From NCBI RefSeq assembly GCF_000434895.1, contig NZ_FR892745.1, positions 1 through 15,997 of the forward strand: a DNA stretch of 15,997 bases, written 5' to 3'. A model generated the notes under the pieces. It worked only from the letters and a program-made list of their open reading frames with translations. It had not been told where the DNA came from and made no database searches. Both the position numbers and the translations under genes were made by a program. The DNA is from Phascolarctobacterium succinatutens CAG:287 (GTDB taxonomy: Bacteria; Bacillota; Negativicutes; Acidaminococcales; Acidaminococcaceae). Of this stretch, positions 1 to 6,555 are shown in pieces (position 1 is the first letter of the stretch; each line of letters begins with the position of its first letter).

Positions 1-572
1 TAGGCACCAAGATCCATATATATTTCTTCGGCTGTCGGCGCAAGCAACGTTCTGATATCCTCCTCCCGCTGCGTTTCGCAGTCAAAAAGATAGCTTATCT
101 TACCGCTGAGCTTATAGTTAAGCGTAGCGGCAAAAACTCTGCGCGACTGTTCATCCGCAAGTCTGTCGTAAACATACGCCAACTGCTCTTCGTAACGCTG
201 CAGCCAGGCTGCGCTTACAGTTTCTTCCTCGTCAAAAAGCGGCAGATGCGGTGCCACAACCTCCTGCTCGGCAGCCAACTGCGCAAAGCGCTCCAGCACC
301 TCCGGTCTTTCGCTGGCAAAGGCAATAACAACCAAAAGGTCATTGCCCAGACGTGCGCGCAGCGCATCATAGCGTTCCACCGTAAAGCCGCGGAACTGCT
401 GTCCGCGGACGAACTCGTCACTGGCAAACACGCCCTGAACCTGCACTTCGTTTGCTTCGCACCAGTCAATAATTTTATCGGCTCCGTTACCCATTCCGTA
501 AAGCACTATCGGCTTTTTTGTCCGTCGCAGAAGCTCCCATACACTAAGTGTTTCCTGCATAAATTTTAACAT
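1..572 (-). CDS. FkbM family methyltransferase-like protein, N-terminal part (3' end cut by window edge)
   Basis: This open frame reads leftward from ATG at 572-570 and runs off the window after about 190 codons, so the C-terminus is missing. The start is supported by GAGG about 7 bases upstream. The visible protein begins MLKFMQETLSVWELL, continues with KKPIVLYGMGNGADKI, a Rossmann-like nucleotide or sugar binding segment, then GVFASDEFVRGQQFRGF and, at the edge, EIYMDLGA. This layout matches, from memory, the N-terminal domain in Firmicutes that precedes a FkbM-type SAM-dependent methyltransferase domain; the DLGA-type motif would open the SAM-binding fold, mostly beyond the window. Members usually modify cell-surface glycans, but no substrate can be read here. 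It is divergent from the DtxR-type regulator gene. The family call is fairly good; the role is unknown. Confidence 0.7.
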   Translation of the reverse strand, partial: MLKFMQETLSVWELLRRTKKPIVLYGMGNGADKIIDWCEANEVQVQGVFASDEFVRGQQFRGFTVERYDALRARLGNDLLVVIAFASERPEVLERFAQLAAEQEVVAPHLPLFDEEETVSAAWLQRYEEQLAYVYDRLADEQSRRVFAATLNYKLSGKISYLFDCETQREEDIRTLLAPTAEEIYMDLGA

Positions 573-650
573 ATCACTACCTCTTTCCGTTTCTGATCAT
601 CTATTTAAGATAGCCGCAGCTTACTCATCTGACTATTTTGTTTGTTTTTT

Positions 651-673
651 ATTATACACTATCTCTGCTAGTG
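651..673. promoter_or_regulatory. Divergent intergenic region: minus-strand -10 and a 17-bp inverted repeat
   Basis: On the minus strand TATAAT (656-651) is a good -10 for the methyltransferase gene, with only a weak -35. Next to it lies the inverted repeat CACTA-N7-TAGTG (657-673). It sits between this -10 and the -35 of the rightward regulator gene, a position where a shared operator would act. The arms are only 5 bp, so operator function is inference. Confidence 0.35.
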
Positions 674-699
674 ACGTTAAGAATTAAATGTGTTAAAAT
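671..699 (+). promoter_or_regulatory. Candidate promoter of the DtxR-type regulator gene
   Basis: GTGACG (671-676) is 17 bases from TAAAAT (694-699), which carries an upstream TG (691-692) giving an extended -10. It lies 47 bases before the regulator start. The -35 overlaps the end of the CACTA/TAGTG inverted repeat, so autoregulation is possible. Confidence 0.45.
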
Positions 700-745
700 A
701 GTAGTAATCGAAATATTACATCTGATACTGATGGAGGTTATAAAA

Positions 746-1111
746 ATGTCACTGCTGGAATCCGGAGAAAATTACTTGGAAACTATCTTAGTTCTGACCA
801 AACGCAATGGCAGCGTACGTTCTATCGACATTGCGGAGGAAATGAATTTTACAAAAGCCAGCGTCAGCCGCGCTATGAGCATTCTTAAACGTGATAACTA
901 TATTATCATGGAGCCTGACGGACGCATCCTGCTTACCAAGGATGGTCAGAAAAAAGCCGCTGCTGTCTACGACCGTCACGTAACCCTCACCCGTTTTATC
1001 AACGAGATTCTGGGCGTGGACGAGGAAATTGCAGAAAAGGATGCCTGCCGTATCGAGCATATCATCAGCCCGGAAACCTTTGCCGGCATCAAGGATATGC
1101 TGAAGGATTAA
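746..1111 (+). CDS. DtxR/MntR-family metal-dependent transcriptional regulator (short form)
   Basis: A 121-residue protein with an N-terminal winged helix (about residues 5-65) and a DtxR-type dimerisation/metal domain (about 70-121). It lacks the C-terminal SH3-like domain of classical DtxR/IdeR, giving MntR-like length. Likely metal ligands by alignment from memory are Glu12, His78, Cys101, Glu104 and His105; the DACRIEH segment with Cys is DtxR-like, whereas MntR has Glu there. Asn9 replaces the Met or Asp ligand usual near the N-terminus. The frame is open upstream, but ATG at 746 is chosen because GGAGG (733-737) sits 8 bases before it and family similarity begins there. The secreted-protein gene follows 27 bases downstream, probably in the same operon. 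Whether it senses iron, manganese or another metal is not readable. Confidence 0.85.
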   Translation: MSLLESGENYLETILVLTKRNGSVRSIDIAEEMNFTKASVSRAMSILKRDNYIIMEPDGRILLTKDGQKKAAAVYDRHVTLTRFINEILGVDEEIAEKDACRIEHIISPETFAGIKDMLKD

Positions 1112-1138
1112 CCTGAGGAAGCTTTTAGGAGGTCTGCC

Positions 1139-1792
1139 ATGAAAAAATTATCCCTGTTCCTGCTTACGTTTATTATGCTACTCTGCGTCAGCGCTTCCTG
1201 CTTCGCTAATCAGCCCTACAAGCATCCTGACTACAATCTGCGTACAGTGAAAGAGATTCATATCACCCAGATTGATAATCTTGAAGGAGAGCCGACGCGT
1301 CGCTTCAAGATTGATGAAAACGCTGAAACCAAAGTACTGGCCGCTATTTTGCAGGCTGTAGGCAAACAAAAGCTGATTGCTACAGACGAAACACAAAAGC
1401 CACTGCCGGAATATCATAATGTTAAAGCCAGCCAGAAAAATTTAGCGCCCAGAGATTTGGAAATACGCGTTACCATCAATCATTTTGGCTACCGTACTGT
1501 TCGTGTTCCCGGTCATTTTGAAGATTACACTACTCAGGAAACACATTACTACTATGACAAAGACGGTAAACGCCACTACTGGACGGAGGACGTTGTCCGT
1601 CAGCGCTGGGTACCGGAAAGCTTTCACCCGTATGCACAGCTAAGCCTGATTTACAACTTCTATGATATGGAAGACGGTACGCTTGTGGCCTCCTTCAGCG
1701 ACAGCCGCGACCGCGAATATGAAAATGATCCTGCGAATGGTATGCTCGGACGCTCTCTGAAGGACTGCTTTAGAAAAATCTTTAAGAAATAA
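1139..1792 (+). CDS. Secreted protein of unknown function
   Basis: A 217-residue protein with a clear Sec signal peptide: Lys-Lys, a hydrophobic core (residues 4-20) and a likely cleavage after CFA (residue 23), giving a mature N-terminus NQPYKHPDY. There is no lipobox in the usual place. The mature part is hydrophilic and beta-prone with many Tyr residues, including a RVPGHFEDYTTQETHYYYDK segment near the middle and the motif SFSDSRDREYEND near the end. I recognise the general style of small exported Negativicutes proteins but no named family. AGGAGGT (1127-1133) lies 5 bases before ATG. It is probably co-transcribed with the metal-regulator gene 27 bases upstream and is closed by a strong terminator, which hints at an envelope role under metal control; this is inference. 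Confidence 0.8.
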   Translation: MKKLSLFLLTFIMLLCVSASCFANQPYKHPDYNLRTVKEIHITQIDNLEGEPTRRFKIDENAETKVLAAILQAVGKQKLIATDETQKPLPEYHNVKASQKNLAPRDLEIRVTINHFGYRTVRVPGHFEDYTTQETHYYYDKDGKRHYWTEDVVRQRWVPESFHPYAQLSLIYNFYDMEDGTLVASFSDSRDREYENDPANGMLGRSLKDCFRKIFKK

Positions 1793-1798
1793 CTTTGC

Positions 1799-1832
1799 AA
1801 CAGACTGCTGATAACAGCAGTCTGTTTTTTAT
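1799..1832 (+). terminator. Intrinsic terminator after the secreted-protein gene
   Basis: A perfect stem CAGACTGCTG / CAGCAGTCTG (1801-1810 with 1815-1824) is extended by A-T pairs, has an ATAA loop and is followed by six T. It ends the regulator/secreted-protein transcript. Confidence 0.9.
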
Positions 1833-1842
1833 TATAACTTCA

Positions 1843-1894
1843 TAATAGCAATTCTTATTATTTTTGTTGACATCTCAACTATAAGTGATATAAT
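1843..1894 (+). promoter_or_regulatory. Strong promoter of the exported chelatase gene, with upstream inverted repeat
   Basis: TTGACA (1867-1872) and TATAAT (1889-1894), 16 bases apart, with a TG at 1886-1887 making an extended -10; this is close to consensus. Just upstream an AT-rich imperfect inverted repeat, ATAATA-N8-TATTAT (about 1843-1862), abuts the -35 and could be a Fur-like or other operator. The promoter call is strong, the operator call weak. Confidence 0.8.
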
Positions 1895-1904
1895 ACAGAG
1901 AAGT

Positions 1905-1924
1905 AAGGTTTATAAAATAACCTT
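1905..1924 (+). other. 5' leader hairpin of the exported chelatase mRNA
   Basis: AAGGTT (1905-1910) and AACCTT (1919-1924) are perfect complements around an 8-base loop, starting a few bases after the expected transcription start. Such a 5'-end stem could stabilise the mRNA. It is too small to be a metabolite riboswitch, and no B12-box sequence (GCCACTG) is present in the leader. Confidence 0.35.
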
Positions 1925-1969
1925 CTACATATTTTTGATGATTATGAATTCAAAAGGAGTGCTTTCAAA

Positions 1970-2962
1970 ATGAAAAGTCTGAAAAAATTTGCTGTTGCAT
2001 CTATGACTTGTGCTGCCCTCTTAGGCTTTGCTGCTACCAGCCATGCCGCATACCAACTGAACGACGAAGTTAAAGACGCTACCCCGGCTCTGCTTATGGC
2101 ATCCCAAATCGGCGTAAAAACCAATGTTAATCCGGCTCTGGCAAACCTGCCTGACAAAGACGCTATCGTTGTAATGAGCTTCGGTACCACCTTTAAAGAC
2201 AGCCGTGCTAAAACTATTGAAGCAACTGTAAACTCTATTAAAGCTGCTCATCCCGGTGTAAAAGTAGTTACCGCTTTCACCTCTCATATTATTATTGACC
2301 GTATCAAAGCTCATGAAGGTCTCACCATCCCGACACCTGAACAAGCTCTGGCTCAACTGAAAGCTGAAGGTTACACCCGTATTGCTCTGACCTCTCTGGA
2401 TATTATTCCGGGCATGGAATATGCATACAAAGATGCAGTTTATAACCTGCACAAAAACGACTTCAAGAAAATGACCTTCGGTACTCCGCTGATGTACTGG
2501 CAAGGTCAGGAAGGCCAAGTTGACGATATTACCGAAACCATGAAAGCAGTTTCTACTCAATTCCCGAAACTCGGCAAAAAAGATGCTGTTCTGATCATGG
2601 CTCATGGTACTCCGCATCCGTCCAATGCTTACTATGCAGTAATGCAAGACCGTCTGAATGAGCTTGGCTACACCAACGCTTACATCTTCTCCGTAGAAGG
2701 CTGGCCGCATCTGGACACCGTTACTCCGCAACTGAAAGCTAAAGGCATTAAGAACGTAACTCTGATGCCGCTGATGATGGTTGCAGGCGACCATGCTAAT
2801 AACGATATGGCCGGTGACGAGCCTGATTCCTTTAAATCTCAACTGCAGGCTGAAGGCTTCAAGGTTAACACCTATATCCACGGCCTGGGCGAAAACGCAG
2901 CAGTACAAAAACTGTTTGTTGAAAGAGCAAACGATTCTTGGAATGCTCTGAAAGCTAAATAA
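1970..2962 (+). CDS. cbiK: Exported CbiK-type sirohydrochlorin cobaltochelatase
   Basis: A 330-residue protein. Residues 1-27 form a Sec signal peptide (MKSLKKFAVA start, cleavage near SHA-AY), so it should act outside the cytoplasmic membrane. The rest is a two-lobed class II chelatase of the CbiK type: VVMSFGTTF (67-75) opens the first lobe, and the metal-binding trio expected for CbiK is present at His212 (MAHGTPH), Glu243 (SVEGWPH) and His275 (GDHANND). CbiK inserts Co(II) into sirohydrochlorin on the anaerobic B12 route. A periplasmic version (CbiKp) is known in Desulfovibrio, where it binds haem and its role is unsettled. AAAGGAG (1953-1959) precedes ATG. Near-consensus promoter and biased codons suggest high expression. 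No cobalamin genes are nearby, so a haem or metal role is as plausible as B12 synthesis. Confidence 0.88.
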   Translation: MKSLKKFAVASMTCAALLGFAATSHAAYQLNDEVKDATPALLMASQIGVKTNVNPALANLPDKDAIVVMSFGTTFKDSRAKTIEATVNSIKAAHPGVKVVTAFTSHIIIDRIKAHEGLTIPTPEQALAQLKAEGYTRIALTSLDIIPGMEYAYKDAVYNLHKNDFKKMTFGTPLMYWQGQEGQVDDITETMKAVSTQFPKLGKKDAVLIMAHGTPHPSNAYYAVMQDRLNELGYTNAYIFSVEGWPHLDTVTPQLKAKGIKNVTLMPLMMVAGDHANNDMAGDEPDSFKSQLQAEGFKVNTYIHGLGENAAVQKLFVERANDSWNALKAK

Positions 2963-3000
2963 TTTAATTAACAAGTAATTCATTTCTTTCACACCTTTTT

Positions 3001-3036
3001 ACTCTCCGTCAGCTTTTCAGGGCGGAGAGTATTTTT
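3001..3036 (+). terminator. Intrinsic terminator after the exported chelatase
   Basis: ACTCTCCGTC (3001-3010) pairs with GGCGGAGAGT (3021-3030) with one G-T wobble, followed by ATTTTTATA. The T tract is modest, so partial read-through into the second chelatase gene is possible; I see no strong separate promoter for that gene. Confidence 0.75.
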
Positions 3037-3073
3037 ATAATATAATTTAATTTAAGAAGAAGAGGTGCTATAA

Positions 3074-3880
3074 ATGGATAGCAAAAAAGCTCTGGTGGTT
3101 ATTAGCTTCGGCTCCACCTTCGACGAAACCAGAACCCACGATATCGGCGGCATTGAGCAGGCACTCGCCGCAGCCTTCCCTGCCTATGACCAGTACCGTG
3201 CCTTTACCTCCGTAATTATCCGCAAACGTCTGGCTGAACGCGGTATTAAAATCGACGATACGGAAACAGTGCTGCAAAAGTTGGCAGACGCAGGCTACGA
3301 AGAGGTAGTATTGCAGCCGACACATCTGCTGCACGGCGAAGAATTCGAACAGAAGATTCTCAGCCTCAAGGATAAATTTACCGCTAAATTTCAAAAGATT
3401 ATTATCAGCCAGCCTCTCATTGTTAACGAGGAGGACTATAAGCTGGCAGCGGCAGCTATTGCCGTTCAGGTTCCTCCCTTAGCGCCGGGCGAAGGCGTAG
3501 TCCTGATGGGCCACGGCACACCGCGCAACAACAATAAAGCGCACGGCTATACCTATGTTAAGCTGCAGGAAATCTTTGATTCTATGAAATTCCCTGTTAT
3601 TGTAGGAACCGTAGAAGAAGAGGATACTCCTAATTTTGAAGCTGTCCTGCAAAAGCTGCAGGAGCGCAAATACAAACATGTACATATGTATCCCCTGATG
3701 GTTGTTGCCGGTGATCACGCCAACAACGATATGTACAGCGACGAGGAAGACAGTTGGAAGACTCAGATTGAAGCTTTAGGCATCAAAACAACCGGTCATC
3801 TGTGCGGTCTTGGCCGTTCCAAAGCAATTCAGGCTATTTATATCCAACATGTTTTACGCGTTTTGTCTTTAGAAGATTGA
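3074..3880 (+). CDS. cbiK: Cytoplasmic sirohydrochlorin cobaltochelatase CbiK
   Basis: A 268-residue CbiK, close to the roughly 264 of the Salmonella enzyme, with no signal peptide (starts MDSKKALVVISFGSTF). The metal ligands expected for the family are present: His147 (LMGHGTPR), Glu181 (GTVEEED) and His215 (VVAGDHANND). It should insert Co(II) into sirohydrochlorin in the cytoplasm to feed anaerobic cobalamin synthesis. It is a tandem paralogue of the exported protein 111 bases upstream; both share the YPLMVVAGDHANNDM / MPLMMVAGDHANNDM block, but the surrounding sequence has diverged considerably. AGAGGTG (3061-3067) lies 6 bases before ATG. It may be transcribed by read-through from the upstream promoter. 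No other cob/cbi gene is in view. Confidence 0.9.
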   Translation: MDSKKALVVISFGSTFDETRTHDIGGIEQALAAAFPAYDQYRAFTSVIIRKRLAERGIKIDDTETVLQKLADAGYEEVVLQPTHLLHGEEFEQKILSLKDKFTAKFQKIIISQPLIVNEEDYKLAAAAIAVQVPPLAPGEGVVLMGHGTPRNNNKAHGYTYVKLQEIFDSMKFPVIVGTVEEEDTPNFEAVLQKLQERKYKHVHMYPLMVVAGDHANNDMYSDEEDSWKTQIEALGIKTTGHLCGLGRSKAIQAIYIQHVLRVLSLED

Positions 3881-3899
3881 CATGTATTAATAATTAACT

Positions 3900-3951
3900 A
3901 AAAAAACCTGCATTCTGTCCCCTTCGCGGGGAATATTGCAGGTTTTTTTAT
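3900..3951 (+). terminator. Strong intrinsic terminator after cbiK
   Basis: AAAAAACCTGCA (3901-3912) pairs with TGCAGGTTTTTT (3937-3948), enclosing a second hairpin TCCCC-TTCGC-GGGGA. A runs on the left and T runs on the right would also allow function from the other strand. Confidence 0.9.
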
Positions 3952-3980
3952 TGCTTAATGCAACAAAGTTATGCTATAAT
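3951..3980 (+). promoter_or_regulatory. Candidate promoter of the dcuC-like gene
   Basis: TATAAT (3975-3980) preceded by TGC gives an extended -10; TTGCTT (3951-3956) is a weak -35 at 18 bases. It lies directly after the cbiK terminator and 54 bases before the start codon. Confidence 0.6.
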
Positions 3981-4034
3981 GGAATTGCCTAAATTTTTGT
4001 AAAATAAATTCATAAGAGAAAGGGATGATGAAAA

Positions 4035-5405
4035 TTGGGTATTGTTATTTCTGCAATTATAACGTTTTGGGTTGGCTATTTGATTTACAAAAAGTACAAA
4101 CCACAGCCTGTGCTCTTCATGGGCGGTATTATCATGATGTATATCGCTGCTATGCTGGGTTACAGCCAGATTTTAGGAGCTAAGGCTACAACAGGCTCCG
4201 TAATTTTCGATGCCTTTGAATTTATCCGCGCAACCTTCAGCTCTAACGTCGGCAAACTTGGCCTGAACATTATGTCTGTAGGCGCTTTTGCTAAATATAT
4301 GGATAAAATCGGCGCTTCCCGCTCTTTAGTACGTTTAACCATCAAACCGTTGATGGCTTTAAAATCCCCCTATCTGGTTATGAGCGGCACCTGGATTATC
4401 GGTATGCTCATCGGCCTGTGCATCAACAGTGCCTCCGGTTTGGCAATGCTGCTGATGGTAACCATGTTCCCCATTCTGTTAGGCTTGGGCGTAAGCCGTC
4501 TGTCCGCAACCGCTGCTGTAGCAACCACTCTCTGCTTCGACTGGAGCCCCAGTGATACCGGTACCATCCTCTCCGCCGAAACCGCAGGCGTTGACCCTGT
4601 AGTTTACTGGAGCCATTATCAGGTTCCTATCGTTGCTGTAGCCTTCGTAGTTGTAGGCGTTCTGCATTACCTGACTCAAAAATATATGGATAAACGCGAC
4701 GGCCATATCGTGCAGCCGATGCAAGTTGAAAAAATTGAAGAAGAAGCAGATAATGCACCGTTGTGGTACGCTATCCTGCCGGTAATTCCTCTGGCATTGA
4801 TTCTTTCCTTCAGTTCTCTCTGGATTACCACTATTAAGATGAATATCGTTATGGCTATGTTTATCGGCCTGACTATCGGTGTTATTTGCGAATACGCCCG
4901 TTGGCGTGACGGCCATAAGGTTTTGGGCGATATTCAGACCTTCTTCGATGGCTTAGGCATGCAGATGGCTAACGTTATTACCCTGGTTGTTGCAGGTCAG
5001 ACCTTTGCTAAGGGCCTCGTATCCATGGGTGCTATCACCACTCTTATCGACGGCAGTAAAAACTTAGGCTTCGGCCCGATGGCTATGATGCTGGTTATGG
5101 TAGCAATTATCGCTGTATCCGCAATTGTTATGGGCAGCGGCAATGCTCCCTTCTTCGCATTCGCCGCACTTACTCCGGCAGTTGCAGCGCACAGCGGCCT
5201 GCACCCGGTACTGATGCTGCTGCCGATGCACTTTGCAGCTTCTATCATGCGTAACTGCTCCCCGATTACCGCAGTTATCGTAGTATCCTCCGGTATGGGT
5301 GGCGTTTCCTCCTTTGATCTGGTAAAACGCACTGCAATCCCCATGGCCGGCGCTATGATCGTTACCATCGGTATGACCTTCTTCTACTACTACACCGGTT
5401 GGTAA
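4035..5405 (+). CDS. dcuC: DcuC-family C4-dicarboxylate carrier
   Basis: A 456-residue polytopic membrane protein, about the family length (E. coli DcuC is 461). It has roughly a dozen hydrophobic segments and a charged cytoplasmic loop at about 218-245 (KYMDKRDGH to EEEADNAP). Family-like blocks include SSNVGKLGLNIMSVGAFAKYM near residue 68, DWSPSDTGTILSAETAG near 173 and NCSPITAVIVVSSG near 408. DcuC carriers move fumarate, succinate or related acids during anaerobic growth; the direction and substrate here are not readable. Translation starts at TTG (4035): a TGA lies in frame at 4029-4031, excluding any earlier start, and AAAGGG (4019-4024) is 10 bases upstream. An ATGATG just before it is out of frame. 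Assignment to the DcuC/YfcC-like superfamily is firm, the exact substrate less so. Confidence 0.8.
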   Translation: MGIVISAIITFWVGYLIYKKYKPQPVLFMGGIIMMYIAAMLGYSQILGAKATTGSVIFDAFEFIRATFSSNVGKLGLNIMSVGAFAKYMDKIGASRSLVRLTIKPLMALKSPYLVMSGTWIIGMLIGLCINSASGLAMLLMVTMFPILLGLGVSRLSATAAVATTLCFDWSPSDTGTILSAETAGVDPVVYWSHYQVPIVAVAFVVVGVLHYLTQKYMDKRDGHIVQPMQVEKIEEEADNAPLWYAILPVIPLALILSFSSLWITTIKMNIVMAMFIGLTIGVICEYARWRDGHKVLGDIQTFFDGLGMQMANVITLVVAGQTFAKGLVSMGAITTLIDGSKNLGFGPMAMMLVMVAIIAVSAIVMGSGNAPFFAFAALTPAVAAHSGLHPVLMLLPMHFAASIMRNCSPITAVIVVSSGMGGVSSFDLVKRTAIPMAGAMIVTIGMTFFYYYTGW

Positions 5406-5449
5406 GAAGCAAGTACCTTTAACTGTTAAGTAAAAATTTACAGTATTAT

Positions 5450-5488
5450 AACCCCCGCTGTTCCACGTTCGGGAAACGCGGGGGTTTA
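5450..5488 (+). terminator. Terminator or attenuator between dcuC and the dipeptidase gene
   Basis: AACCCCCGC (5450-5458) pairs with GCGGGGGTT (5478-5486), with an inner TTCC/GGAA stem. The following tract is only TTTAATAA, weak for a terminator. The dipeptidase SD begins 13 bases later and no clear promoter lies between, so it may allow read-through and set relative expression. Confidence 0.7.
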
Positions 5489-5513
5489 ATAAATTCTGAA
5501 AGGAGTTTTCTCT

Positions 5514-6461
5514 ATGTTTATCTGTGATTGTCACTGCGATACCCTTACCGAATTATATAAGAAAGGCACCAGCCTTTATGCAAATGACCAGCATTTTGAC
5601 ATTCAGCGTCAAATCGCTCTCGGCGGCGGTCTGCAATTCTGTGCTATCTTCGTACCCACACACGAATTCCGTTATTACGGCGGCCTGCGCTACACCCTGC
5701 AGCTGCTGGACAAATACCTGCAGGAAGTAAAGAAGCTTCACGCAGACGGCATCGATGTGCTGCAGGTACTCACCAAAGAGGACGCTGCCGATGTGCTCAA
5801 CCACAAGGCTGCAACTTTGCTCGCCATTGAAGAGGGCGGCGCTATCGACGGCAGTCTGGAAGCACTGCGTTGTCTCTATGCCTTAGGCGTGCGCGCTATG
5901 ACACTCACCTGGAGCAACCGCAACGATATCGCTGATGGTGTCAACGAAGAAAGCAGCGGCGGCGGTCTCACCGTTTTCGGCCGCCAGGTAGTTGCCGAAA
6001 TGAACAAGCTCGGTATGCTGGTTGACGTTTCCCACATCGCACCCGCAGGCTTCTGGGATGTTATTGAGACCAGCAGCAAGCCCATTATCGCAACTCATTC
6101 CAATGCCAAGGCTCTTTGCCCGCATCCGCGTAACCTGGATGACAAGCAGATTCTGGCAATTAAAGAAAATGACGGCCTGATTGGTGTTACCTTTGCCGGT
6201 CAATTTTTGGAGCACGATTACAACGATGCCTGCATCGAAAGTATTTACCGCCATATCGATTACATGCTGAACATCATGGGCAATGATGACCATATCGGCT
6301 TCGGCAGCGACTTTGACGGCATCAGCCATCCGCCCTACAACCTCCACGGCGTGCAGGATTACAGCGCAGTTTATGAATATCTTTCTAAAAAATACAGCGC
6401 CAGCACTGTCGAAAAAATCACCCATAAGAATGTGCTGAATCTGCTGCAAAAGGTACTGTAA
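5514..6461 (+). CDS. Membrane dipeptidase family (M19, renal dipeptidase-like) metallopeptidase
   Basis: A 315-residue TIM-barrel metallopeptidase without signal peptide, so cytoplasmic. The two-zinc site expected for M19 is complete: His7 and Asp9 (CHCDTL), the bridging Glu107 (LAIEEGGAID), His174 (VDVSH) and His195 (ATHSN), plus Asp266 in FGSDFDGI. These enzymes hydrolyse dipeptides, some also acting on D-amino-acid-containing dipeptides. AAAGGAG (5499-5505) lies 8 bases before ATG; the N-terminal MFICDCHCDTL places the catalytic strand at the very start, so no earlier start is needed. It follows dcuC after a hairpin with a weak T tract and may be partly co-transcribed with it, suggesting amino-acid or dipeptide catabolism alongside organic acid exchange (inference). 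Confidence 0.92.
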   Translation: MFICDCHCDTLTELYKKGTSLYANDQHFDIQRQIALGGGLQFCAIFVPTHEFRYYGGLRYTLQLLDKYLQEVKKLHADGIDVLQVLTKEDAADVLNHKAATLLAIEEGGAIDGSLEALRCLYALGVRAMTLTWSNRNDIADGVNEESSGGGLTVFGRQVVAEMNKLGMLVDVSHIAPAGFWDVIETSSKPIIATHSNAKALCPHPRNLDDKQILAIKENDGLIGVTFAGQFLEHDYNDACIESIYRHIDYMLNIMGNDDHIGFGSDFDGISHPPYNLHGVQDYSAVYEYLSKKYSASTVEKITHKNVLNLLQKVL

Positions 6462-6489
6462 AAACCACCTCCCATGCATTAACGCAACT

Positions 6490-6540
6490 AAAAAGCCATA
6501 CCTCGCTAAGCAATTTGCTTAGCAGGGTATGGCTTTATTT
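6490..6540. terminator. Bidirectional terminator between the convergent dipeptidase and M48 genes
   Basis: AAAGCCATACC (6492-6502) pairs with GGTATGGCTTT (6526-6536), enclosing GCTAAGC-AATTT-GCTTAGC. A run of A on the left and T on the right lets it stop transcripts from both sides. Confidence 0.9.
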
Positions 6541-6555
6541 ATTGCCTGAATCTGC

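Noticed and set aside
638..745. N-terminal extension of the DtxR-type regulator
   Set aside because: The extension covers the promoter and SD, and family similarity starts at the ATG at 746.
1895..1969. Cobalamin riboswitch before the exported chelatase
   Set aside because: The leader is far too short and has no GCCACTG B12 box; only a 6-bp hairpin is seen.
2021..2992. Long open frame opposite the exported chelatase
   Set aside because: It is antisense to a well-supported gene, has no recognisable motifs, and arises from the biased codons of the real gene.
4025..4183. Frameshift in the 5' end of dcuC
   Set aside because: The frame from TTG gives a full family-like N-terminus and length; the ATGATG frame gives no family similarity.
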